Source: Deltaproteobacteria bacterium
GTDB lineage: Bacteria > Desulfobacterota > Syntrophia > Syntrophales > UBA2210
Direction of reading: 5' to 3'
Assembly: GCA_030603465.1 (NCBI GenBank)
Contig: JAUVXT010000021.1
Span: 1-17,362 of the forward strand
Length of the DNA stretch: 17,362 nucleotides
Shown here: positions 7,768 through 15,125 of the stretch, one piece after another
Position numbering within the stretch: the stretch's first letter is position 1
Layout: every line of letters begins with the position of its first letter
Notes under the pieces: generated by a model
Database searches by the model: none
Told to the model about the DNA's origin: nothing
The model's input: only the letters and a program-made list of their open reading frames with translations
Position numbers and translations under genes: made by a program

Positions 7768-10652
7768 TCAAGTAACGATCTTATATTTATCCGGCTGTCC
7801 CGATCCTCGCAGAAGTTCGTTGATTTCTTCCTTGAGATTGATCATCTGCTCCTCGCGGCCGACTGATAGCTTGCTGAACCGTTCGAGTTCCTCCATATTC
7901 TGACGCAACTTGTCTTCCGCCTGTTTGCGTTCAGTGATATCCCAAGTCAATCCCGTCGCGCGAACAGGCTGACCTTCTGAGTCGAAGAAAAACACACCAT
8001 GGGTTACAAGATAACGGAGGTCACCGTTCGGACGGATAATTCGGTACTCATCGTCGTACCGGTCACCGCTTTTCATAACGGCCTGAACGTTCGCGACAAC
8101 CTTTTCGACATCTTCCGGATGGATGAAGGCGAACCATGCCTCAAGAGTGCCACCGAATTTCCCCGGTTTGATACCGTAGAGGCGTTCTTTTTCCTCATCG
8201 AATTCGAGCTGGCCCTCTGAAATAAGATAATTCCAGCTCCCCATTTTGGCCGAACTGAGAGCGAGACCGAGACGTTCTTTTGCTTCTGTCAAAGCCTTCT
8301 CTGCTCGCTTGCGTTCGGCCACTTCTTTAGACAGTTTTCTGTTCCATAAGAGGAACACGATAATAATGCACACAGCAAAAGCGGAGATAATGAGAACAAC
8401 ATTCCTGATATAACCCCAATCCACGGTTTTCTCGAACTGAATGTTGATCCAGCGATCGTAGATCAACGCTTTTTCCTCCTTGGTGATGGTCTGAAGACCT
8501 TTTTCCAGTATGGGTATCAGCTCCGGCCAATCCGGACGAACACCGAAGGCAAGATCAAATGTATATTCTGTGGTCGAGGCCACCTTGATCTTTTCCAGCT
8601 CTTTTTGCCTGATGGTAAACGTAATGGAAGCGAGATTATCCACGAAACCGACGATATCCTTATCGATCACAGCCCGGAGTCCCTCCTCAACGGTTGAATA
8701 CGTTTTGAGCTTGATCATAGGGTAGTCTCGTCCTATCACCTCGTGTGTAATATATCCTTGTACGACCCCCACAGGTTTATCGCTGAGGTCGGGCAGACCG
8801 CTGATAAACGGTGCATCTTCCCGGGTCACGATGACCGACTGGAATTTCAGGTATGGTTTTGTGAACAGCAGATATTTCTCCCGTTCCTGGGTACGGGCAA
8901 TACATGGGATGACATCGATTTCACGCTGTTTTGCCTTGCTGAGTACCTGAGACCATGTCAAACCCGTCACCGGTTTCATGTCGATATCAAGCCGCCCGTT
9001 GAGCCGCTTCACAAAGCACGATGCGATGCCTGTATAATGACCGTCGCTATCCAGCCGCTCGAATGGCGGCCATGAGGGGTCCGGGCCGAGCAGGATTTTT
9101 TTATGTGCTTTTAGCCAGCTTCGTTCCGCGTTGGTCAATCTTAATTTTTTTTCAGGGGTGACGGCTTTACCGAGCCATCTATCGTGCAGAATCCGTGTTT
9201 CCGTATCGGTAATGAGGGCCATCCCTTTTTCGAGGATGCCGGCAAGTACCTTCAGATCCTTGCGTACGGCAACATGCAGCGGTATCGGTTTGCTTTCAAT
9301 AATGCCAAGCTCTTCCCCGACCTTGAGGTTTGTTATCTGCAGTTGGGCAATAATGTAGTTGACAACCGGCATAAGATCGAACAGCGCATCGGCTTTACCA
9401 ATGGAAACGGCGTGGATGGCCTCCGTGGTGTTTTCCACTTCCACGATTTGGATTTGCGGATATTTTTTCAGCACTTCATGGAGGTAAAAGCCCGTCGGCA
9501 CGGCGAAACGTTTGCCATAGAGGTCTTCGATGGATGTCACTGTGGGGAAATCATCGCGGGTATAGAGCATCTGAATCATCTCGACATAGGGGGGTGTAAA
9601 TTCCAGATACTGTTCACGCTCAGGACTTTTTGCGATATTGAGCATCAGATCGAGCTTGCCCGATTTCATCATCTCCAGAAATTCATCCCAGGATGGTCCA
9701 TGGACAAACTGTATTTCAAGCCCGGTTTTTTGGGCAAGAAGCTTCATATAGTCGATGGAAAACCCTTTGGATGTGCCCTTCTCGTTAAAATTGAACGGGG
9801 CCCAGTCCATCTCGTTGTGTACGGTTATCTGTTTTGTTTTGGACAGAAAATCCCGCTCTTTATCTGTTAAAAGGACGATAAGGTCGGCTGGGATCTCCCT
9901 GGCGGTTTTGACAATCCATTTGTCTTCAAGCTGCTTTCTTTCTTCATCACGGATGGCTCGCAAGCCGCGGTTGACCGTGGGGATGAGCTCATGGTTTTCT
10001 TTGCTGGAAGCCGTGTAATAAACCTGTGAAAAAAGAGGGGTGTCCTTGTGATATCCAAACATATTGCCTAATCGATTTTTGTTTAGAAAATAGAACAAAC
10101 TGAGCTCGGTGGATATGAATGCTTTGATCTCACCTCTTAGTGCGGCACGGAACAAATCCTCGAAGCTGTTGTAAATTGCAATGGCGTTTGGGGGAACTTT
10201 TGAACGGACAAATCTTTCGGTGAAGCCTCCCCTCTGAACTCCAATGATTAGTCCGGATGTCTGTTCCAGCGAGGCTATCGGTCGTACCATGGGGTGAGTG
10301 AAAACATAGTAGTTAAGCTTCAATATGGGTTCGGAATATGCTAAAAATTTTTCTCGTTCCGCTGTTTTGAAAAGGCCGGCGTGCAGATGTACTTGCCCGC
10401 TTTTGAGAAGATCAATTGATTCGCCAAAGGTGTCGGTCTTTACAAATTGTATTTTTTTGCCGGTTTTTTGGCCCAGAGCCTCCATATGTCAGGGAAAAGC
10501 CCCTGAGGGCGTTTTGTTTCGTCTTCGAATTTCAAAGGAGCCACCCCGACGTTGTAAACGATACGAAGCGCATCTTCCGCCTTTGCCGGCAGTGCCATAG
10601 TCAAAAGTATGGATGTCATAATAATTGTAAGGCATATCCGTAACAATTTCAT
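7768..10652 (-). pseudogene. Membrane sensor with three SBP_bac_3 domains and PAS, frameshifted near the 5' end
   Basis: Two frames make one gene. The first begins at 10652 (AAAGGA upstream) with a signal peptide (ALPAKA before EDA) and the start of a solute-binding domain, then ends in a stop after GLFPDIWRLWAKK. The rest continues in the next frame from about 10463. Adding one A to the six-A run at 10464-10469 restores 961 residues. The restored protein has three SBP_bac_3 domains (about 26-250, 274-498, 515-742; compare BvgS/EvgS sensors), a transmembrane helix (748-769), a short coiled coil, a PAS domain (about 790-910) and a helical ERFSKLSVGRE-type block, then stops. There is no HisKA, ATPase, GGDEF or REC domain, so it senses but cannot signal alone. 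It lies just upstream of the hybrid kinase on the same strand. An internal ATG at 10485 would give a 905-residue product without a signal peptide, unlikely to be exported. A sequencing error or a slippage-corrected gene is possible. Confidence 0.85.
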
Positions 10653-10671
10653 AAACCCATCCTTTCCATTT

Positions 10672-10905
10672 AGCGAACTATACCTGTCTTGTTACACGCA
10701 ATTTGAAAATTAAACCACAACATTTTTAGCTTAACATCTATTCCCAGCGCTTTAAGCTGCTTTGCGATGGCAATAGTTTCATTGTGACGATAATACGGCG
10801 TAGTCAAGGTGAAAATGAACCTTGACAAAAAATCCTTCTTGAATCGGCTGCCTAGCCCAAAAATAAGAAAATAGCGTCCATATAAATAATGGTTTGTTAC
10901 TTCTA
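10672..10905 (-). pseudogene. Open frame without a start, possible gene remnant
   Basis: Between the PHP gene and the triple-SBP sensor the minus strand is open for 77 codons with protein-like content, including GRYFLIFGLGSRFKKDFLSR, TPYYRHNETIAIAKQLKALG and IDVKLKML. The only ATG is near its end. It overlaps the last codon of the PHP gene in another frame. I do not recognise the family. It could be a decayed gene end, or chance in an AT-rich gap. Confidence 0.3.
10803..10826. repeat. Short perfect inverted repeat in the sensor upstream region
   Basis: GTCAAGGT (10803-10810) and ACCTTGAC (10819-10826) are separated by 8 bases, about 150 bases upstream of the sensor start on the minus strand. 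The size and symmetry fit a regulator-binding site or a small hairpin; no T-run follows on either strand, so it is not a terminator. Confidence 0.35.
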
Positions 10906-12366
10906 ATCACTTAAAGAAAGTGGATTATATGTAACGAATATGGGATTAGAGGTTAAATGCTTTCTTGCATCCATCAGGCGATAATAGGTCATCTCCCCGT
11001 GAGGCGCTTCCTTATCTACATATTCCACTTCCATGGGAGTTTCACCTTTAAATGTATGTATCAGTTTGCCTCCTCGGATAAGTAAGAGGTTTATTGGGGT
11101 TTGTTTCCCGGTAGTATAAGAGATGCTGAATTTGATAATCGGGAAATGGGCGGTGGTCAGCGTTTCTCCCATAAAGGTCTTTCTGCCATCTTTTCCAAAA
11201 ACGTTAAAGGAATCCAACCTTGGCCAGACCCGACTATCACCCCTGGAACAATACATGCGGCCATTTTCCATGGCCTCTAACACACCTTTCCTGGAAAATT
11301 CCTTCAACAGAAAGGTGGTTGGGAAATTCCCCAGTTTTTCACCCGCACCACCATCTTCGTGAAAGTCCGCTGTCGATATTCCCCATGCCGGTCTTGCCCT
11401 TTCACCACGGCAATATTCATTTAAGACCCTGTCCCATTCTCTTCCCGGATTTGTTGCCGTGATGTTGTCCCCGTAGATGGCGGAAAACCCTGTATAATTC
11501 CTGGACTGATGGATGACCTGTGGATATGGAGGCGTGTTGACATTGATAGGGCCATATTTCCTGATGCCGGACTTTTGTTCTATATAGTTCCAGAAACAAA
11601 GTCCTCCCCTCTGGTTAACATAGTTGATCAATTCCTGATATGGCGCGATACCTTGATCTCCTGCATAGGGGTTAAACAGAGAACTCCTGAAAGGATTGTA
11701 ATTAATAATAGCAAGGATTGAAAAAATAATAAGCAGCATGCCTATAAGTGGAGAAAACCCCCTTTGCCACTTTAAAAGGATAATACCTATAAAAAGGGAA
11801 ATTATAAAAATTATGGCCCAGGGGAGCAATTTTTTAGTGTATTTAAGGGATAATTTATTATGCAGGTTCGGGATAAGATTATAATCATCAGGATTATCGA
11901 AATTCATAACAAGGATTCTGCGGTCATATTCATTAACCGTTAAATTCTTTTTAAGCCAGGAACCGGTCCAGTAGTAGTAGGCTGATGTTTCGCAACCAGG
12001 AATGATTATCATGTCAGGATATTTTTCCGATATCCTGCTGATTTCCTCAAGAAATTTTTCAGGGCCGTTGGTCATTATTGAGGGAAACTCTTTTTTATAC
12101 CTGAATATTTTTCTGAAAGGTGGCACTCCATAGGACAGGGCAATCCGATCATGATCATTGATAAACAGGATCTTGAATCCCCTCGAACGGGCTATCTGTA
12201 CCAGTTCCTCAACAGTATGTGCTCCATCGCTGAGCGTGGATCGCAGGTCTATGAGCCCCGGCACCGCTTCGTACTTGTCCTCCTGTTGGCTTGCATGGGC
12301 TACACACAGGAGTGTTGTAAAAAAAATCAGGGCTACAAATCCAAAGACTCCGATGATCTTCCTCAT
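10903..12366 (-). CDS. Exported PHP-like protein with an internal two-helix membrane hairpin
   Basis: 487 residues. A signal peptide (1-25) is followed by a PHP-like fold: GLIDLRSTLSDGAHTVEELV (37-56), RGFKILFINDHDRIALSYG (62-80), PGCETSAYY (123-131), then AWGISTADFHEDGG (327-340) and a beta-rich C-terminal region. The SDG, NDHD, GCE and DFH motifs match the metal-site pattern of PHP-type phosphoesterases, but the usual first H-x-H is replaced by D-L-R, so activity is uncertain. Two hydrophobic helices (about 181-199 and 204-222) interrupt the domain; entering and leaving the membrane on the same side, they would leave both halves in the periplasm. AGGAG precedes the start. It lies 63 bases after the PilZ gene on the same strand and may share its transcript. 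Substrate unknown; a phosphoesterase or envelope hydrolase role is inference. Confidence 0.75.
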   Translation of the reverse strand: MRKIIGVFGFVALIFFTTLLCVAHASQQEDKYEAVPGLIDLRSTLSDGAHTVEELVQIARSRGFKILFINDHDRIALSYGVPPFRKIFRYKKEFPSIMTNGPEKFLEEISRISEKYPDMIIIPGCETSAYYYWTGSWLKKNLTVNEYDRRILVMNFDNPDDYNLIPNLHNKLSLKYTKKLLPWAIIFIISLFIGIILLKWQRGFSPLIGMLLIIFSILAIINYNPFRSSLFNPYAGDQGIAPYQELINYVNQRGGLCFWNYIEQKSGIRKYGPINVNTPPYPQVIHQSRNYTGFSAIYGDNITATNPGREWDRVLNEYCRGERARPAWGISTADFHEDGGAGEKLGNFPTTFLLKEFSRKGVLEAMENGRMYCSRGDSRVWPRLDSFNVFGKDGRKTFMGETLTTAHFPIIKFSISYTTGKQTPINLLLIRGGKLIHTFKGETPMEVEYVDKEAPHGEMTYYRLMDARKHLTSNPIFVTYNPLSLSD

Positions 12367-12429
12367 TTGAAAATTCTCCTAAACCGGACAAGTCGGAATC
12401 AAGCAGGTAAGATTTTTGGGGGATGTGTT

Positions 12430-12819
12430 TTAATCCTCTTCCTTTTCCTTTCCGTACTGCGCGTCGAGCCTCCTGAGCACATCAAGCGCTTTATGCGAGT
12501 TATGACCTCCGCGACCGGTAAACGGCATGAATTCGACACCCAGGAGCATATCACCGCTGTCTGCCTGCCTGCGCCATCGCACTCGCGCACGCAGATTCAA
12601 AGGCTCTTCGTTCGGAGCCAGTAATTGCACCACTATTTTCTCGCCCTGGTCAAGCTTTTCATCGCACGCTAAAGAGAGTCCCCCTTTGCTCACGTCCACC
12701 ACGTGGTATGCTGCCGAAAAGCCCTTGATTAAAACGAGTAGACCGGTTTTTTTGTATCTCCCTTCTCCGCCGGGTATCTCAAACCGGCGAGCTCTTCTCT
12801 TCCTAACGCCCTGTTCCAT
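12430..12819 (-). CDS. PilZ domain protein (candidate cyclic di-GMP receptor)
   Basis: I choose the ATG at 12819 because GGAGG lies 8 bases upstream; the frame extends to a TTG at 12867, but that has no comparable site. The 129-residue product is a single PilZ domain. A basic N-terminal motif (RKRRARRFE) and DVSKGGL supply the RxxxR and D/NxSxxG cyclic di-GMP contacts, followed by strands such as IVVQLLAP and LRARVRWRR and ending in LLGVEFMPF. The tail is acidic (KEKEED). It is probably cytoplasmic. Family knowledge says such proteins bind cyclic di-GMP and act on motility, polysaccharide or transcription partners. An HD-GYP protein is encoded 9 kb away on the same strand, so both may belong to one signalling circuit (inference). 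Confidence 0.85.
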   Translation of the reverse strand: MEQGVRKRRARRFEIPGGEGRYKKTGLLVLIKGFSAAYHVVDVSKGGLSLACDEKLDQGEKIVVQLLAPNEEPLNLRARVRWRRQADSGDMLLGVEFMPFTGRGGHNSHKALDVLRRLDAQYGKEKEED

Positions 12820-12922
12820 TACGATGTCCTCCTCCCCTTCAACCATCAATCCACAGTCCCTATTCAATCTTTCCCTTCTCCACCAAAATTACGCTTAGTC
12901 TTTTGATGATTGGTTGAAAATT

Positions 12923-12957
12923 ATTATAATAATATTTAAATTTATAAAAAATTGCAA
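12923..12957 (-). promoter_or_regulatory. Possible promoter for the PilZ-PHP transcript
   Basis: On the minus strand TTGCAA (12952-12957) is separated by 17 bases from TATTAT (12929-12934), with TATAAT just beyond (12923-12928). It lies about 100 bases upstream of the PilZ start in a very AT-rich stretch, where such matches are common. Confidence 0.35.
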
Positions 12958-13070
12958 TAAAAAAAAGGGGTTATTCTTGTCCTTCTTTAACTTGTTGTGA
13001 CAAATAATTCGATACCAAATCATAGGAAAAGTATAAAAAAGAAGAGGGGGTAATCAGGAACGCAAATTGA

Positions 13071-13109
13071 GCGGGAGCGTATCCCGCATGCCCCGCCGGG
13101 CAGGCGGGG
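13071..13109. repeat. Two tandem GC-rich hairpins (REP-like)
   Basis: GCGGGA-5 bases-TCCCGC (13071-13087) is followed after 3 bases by CCCCGCC-GGGCA-GGCGGGG (13091-13109). Both stems are perfect, and the block is a GC island in an otherwise AT-rich spacer between divergent genes. This looks like a bacterial extragenic palindromic element. No T-run follows. Confidence 0.55.
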
Positions 13110-13143
13110 TCAAGGGGCGCAATATAAATGAACCATCCCATTT

Positions 13144-13188
13144 TTGACATTTTTTCTTCTTGACATTGGAGCGCCTTCTTTCTATATT
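13144..13188 (+). promoter_or_regulatory. Near-consensus sigma-70 promoter upstream of the 216-residue protein gene
   Basis: TTGACA (13160-13165), 17 bases, TATATT (13183-13188). A second TTGACA lies at 13144-13149, 16 bases earlier, and could serve as a duplicate -35 or part of an operator. Transcription would begin near 13195, leaving about 97 bases of leader before the gene at 13292. Confidence 0.65.
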
Positions 13189-13204
13189 TGATGAGAGGAG
13201 TTTC

Positions 13205-13276
13205 ATGAATTCCAGGGGTTTAACAAAACCAATGCCAGCGGGAGTAACGATGCAAAAGTTTTCCTGCTGCCGATAA
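13205..13276 (+). CDS. Possible 23-codon leader peptide
   Basis: Just after the predicted transcription start, AGGAG then 4 bases then ATG opens a 23-codon frame ending in FSCCR and TAA, 15 bases before the next gene. The next gene lacks a clear ribosome-binding site of its own, so translational coupling or leader-peptide control would make sense. No similarity is recognised. Confidence 0.4.
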   Translation: MNSRGLTKPMPAGVTMQKFSCCR

Positions 13277-13291
13277 AAAGCGTAAAGAATT

Positions 13292-13942
13292 ATGAAAAAG
13301 TTCGTCATTATCTTAATGTTTTCGATTTTATCCATTCTGGTATTGAATTCCCAACCATTCGCACAAAGTGAAAATACAAGGAATATAACTATTATTATTC
13401 CCACGGAAAGCGTGGCGGATTTTGTCCTGGAGCTGTTGCCCTATCAAATTGATTTCGGAAAGAAATTTTCAGGTTCGTTCAGGGTTCAATCCATCGATAA
13501 TATACGGATCGTAAAAGATAAGATTATCTTCTCCTCACATATTGTCGGGGAAAATGTTGAATATTCCATTAAAATTGTAAATCGTTCCATAAAGGTCGCC
13601 GTTGGAAATGCCAAATTGCGTAACAATTGGGAGGCCTTGCTGCGATATGATACAAACAAAAAAATACTCTTTGTTACGCCTCACATTGAGGGTGTGATTG
13701 ACAAAGATGATGTAAGCCAGGGGGAGATGCTATTACACGCTTTACTGGAAGGACTCAGCGACATTGAATATCCTGTAACGCTGAACGAATTGAAACCGAT
13801 AAAAACCGCCTTGAACGAGAGGGACCTTTTCATAAATATCGATATTACAAATATTCATGCGGAAAATGGCAAGCTGTTTATTACCATGAAGCCGTCCGCA
13901 AAATATGAAGAGAACGGCAACCCGCCTGCTCAAACAAAATAG
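13292..13942 (+). CDS. Secreted protein of unknown function
   Basis: 216 residues beginning with a signal peptide (MKKFVIILMFSILSILVLN, cleavage likely after PFAQ). The rest is soluble and beta-rich, with repeated 'I.n..I...kI.f' style strands: RVQSIDNIRIVKDKIIF, YSIKIVNRSIKVAV, and near the end INIDITNIHAENGKLFITMK. This rhythm recalls lipid-binding or LEA/DUF2993-like periplasmic proteins, but I cannot assign a family. It lacks a lipobox cysteine at the cleavage site, so it should be free in the periplasm. The ribosome-binding site is poor (only AAAG), and a short leader ORF ends 15 bases upstream. It diverges from the PilZ gene and has no clear terminator afterwards. Confidence 0.7.
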   Translation: MKKFVIILMFSILSILVLNSQPFAQSENTRNITIIIPTESVADFVLELLPYQIDFGKKFSGSFRVQSIDNIRIVKDKIIFSSHIVGENVEYSIKIVNRSIKVAVGNAKLRNNWEALLRYDTNKKILFVTPHIEGVIDKDDVSQGEMLLHALLEGLSDIEYPVTLNELKPIKTALNERDLFINIDITNIHAENGKLFITMKPSAKYEENGNPPAQTK

Positions 13943-13982
13943 AGCGAAAGGCTGTAAAAAACACCTGTTAATCCCATTCTAA

Positions 13983-14231
13983 TCTCTTGACATATTGTTC
14001 TGCAGCTTTCTTGCATTGATACTGAGAAAAGAGCTACAATAGAGACTGGAAGCAGCGGGAAACCACTTCGAGTGCTCTGAAATCAAGCAGGATCTCAAAT
14101 CGCTTCAGAAGATCGAAATAGAAGACAACGGGAAAACCCTGGCTGTAAGGAGTGAATGCAAGGGTGTCTGCGGCAAGGCCTTTCAATCTGTCGGTGCTGC
14201 CATACCGTCCGCGATCAGAGAGATTCAGTGA
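13983..14231 (+). pseudogene. IS1634-like transposase, C-terminal remnant with an internal stop
   Basis: The frame reads FCSFLALILRKELQ, an internal TAG at 14031-14033, then RLEAAG..FE, IKQDLKSLQKIEIEDNGKTL and ECKGVCGKAFQSVG, ending at the TGA at 14229-14231. The FCSFLALxLRKEL block with the following helix and a final 'VGxAIP..IR' is how IS1634-type transposases end. The N-terminal three quarters, with the catalytic acidic residues, is missing and a stop codon interrupts what is left, so it is dead. Confidence 0.7.
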
Positions 14232-14411
14232 TGCCTTATAAACTTTTCAAAGAACAATATGTAGTGCCATTCATTACAGGAGTTTTTTATTCTTTCAGCA
14301 CACAATGGGGAAGCCTGACACCGCCATACACTCAGATGGGCAGGGGTGTGGCTTTTAAATTTTCTCATTTTTGGCGTTAATTGTCATTTGCGTCGGCACT
14401 TTTCCCCTGCC
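14232..14411. other. Gap between two gene remnants
   Basis: No convincing gene. Several frames stay open for 40-70 codons but read as low-quality protein. The stretch TTTTTGGCGTTAATTGTC, followed by ATTTGCGTCGGCAC (14369-14400), recalls IS21-family end sequences and may be an insertion-sequence scar, from memory only. Confidence 0.3.
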
Positions 14412-14507
14412 ACTAGTGATGGCGGTTATTACACTCTGGCAAACAGGCTTGTGGGGGTGCTTCCGGAAAACCGGATTGAGCAGCATATACTTTCCCTCCT
14501 GAGTTGA
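14412..14507 (+). pseudogene. 3' end of an unidentified truncated gene
   Basis: The last 30 codons before the TGA at 14505-14507 look like real protein (DGGYYTLANRLVGVLPENRI, then EQHILSLLS), while upstream of 14412 the frame turns to nonsense and soon meets a stop. It ends 10 bases before the class II aldolase gene, the spacing of operon partners, so it is probably the tail of an upstream gene cut off by a mobile element. I do not recognise the family. Confidence 0.35.
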
Positions 14508-14517
14508 AGAAGATACT

Positions 14518-15093
14518 ATGAGAACTACATTTCAGACCGAATTTTTAGATACAAAAGTCCCGCAGGATAGCAGGATTGAAGAGTTGAAGTACTGGTGCGT
14601 CAGGTTTCATGAATTGAAACTGACCCCTCTTTACAGGGGAAGTTCTCTGGGCAACCTGAGTTTCCGCTTGAAAGATGGCAACAACTCCTTCATAATAACC
14701 GCCTCTGAGCTGAAGTTAAAGGACAATCTTACCGCCAATATGTTTGTGACCGTTCACTCATGCGACCTGAAAAGGGGTATCAGCTTTGCGAGCGGCATCA
14801 AAGAGCCCTCTTCGGAGAGCGTACTGCACTATGAAATATACAGAAAAAGAGAGGACGTGGGTGCCATCTTTCATGGTCATTCGGATATCATCCTCTCCCG
14901 TGGGGATAAATTAAATATTCCCTCTACGCGCACTGAAGATGAACCCGCATCGGTGGCGCTGGCAGAGAGCGTCCTCGATATTCTGGGGAATGAATCCTTC
15001 CTGATAATGAGAAACCACGGATTCCTTTCACTTGGCAGAAATATGAAAGAGGCGGGGGAACAGGCTGTAATGCAGATTTCGATAGCAAAATAA
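14518..15093 (+). CDS. Class II aldolase/adducin family protein
   Basis: 191 residues, cytoplasmic. SLGNLSFR (43-50) is the phosphate-binding G-N-x-S family motif, E100 in SSESVLHYEIY is the likely catalytic acid, HGH (H119, H121) and H167 in IMRNHGFLSLG are the three zinc ligands. That is the complete set found in fuculose-phosphate aldolase, ribulose-phosphate 4-epimerase and methylthioribulose dehydratase relatives, so an active zinc enzyme on a sugar-like substrate is likely; which reaction cannot be told. It is somewhat shorter than typical fuculose aldolases (about 215). GAAGAAG lies upstream. The following S1-domain gene starts 32 bases later on the same strand, so they may be co-transcribed. 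Confidence 0.85.
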   Translation: MRTTFQTEFLDTKVPQDSRIEELKYWCVRFHELKLTPLYRGSSLGNLSFRLKDGNNSFIITASELKLKDNLTANMFVTVHSCDLKRGISFASGIKEPSSESVLHYEIYRKREDVGAIFHGHSDIILSRGDKLNIPSTRTEDEPASVALAESVLDILGNESFLIMRNHGFLSLGRNMKEAGEQAVMQISIAK

Positions 15094-15125
15094 GCGGCCA
15101 TACAGGGGCTCCAAAAGGGAAGAAA

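Noticed and set aside
9184..9870. 228-codon plus-strand frame opposite the triple-SBP sensor
   Set aside because: It is antisense to well-conserved solute-binding domains, with a histidine- and cysteine-rich shadow composition and no domain.
12151..12624. 157-codon plus-strand frame spanning the PilZ and PHP gene ends
   Set aside because: It crosses two minus-strand genes and their gap and shows no protein family features.
12820..12867. TTG-initiated extension of the PilZ protein
   Set aside because: The ATG at 12819 has GGAGG at ideal spacing; the extension encodes that ribosome-binding site as acidic residues.
13071..13109. CRISPR-like repeats
   Set aside because: Only two different hairpins exist, with no repeated unit and no spacers.
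13054..13404. 116-codon minus-strand frame over the promoter, leader and signal peptide
   Set aside because: It covers a consensus promoter and tandem hairpins of the plus-strand gene and has no recognisable domain.
14156..14380. 74-codon plus-strand frame between the transposase remnant and the aldolase
   Set aside because: It begins inside the transposase remnant in another frame and has no good ribosome-binding site or family resemblance.
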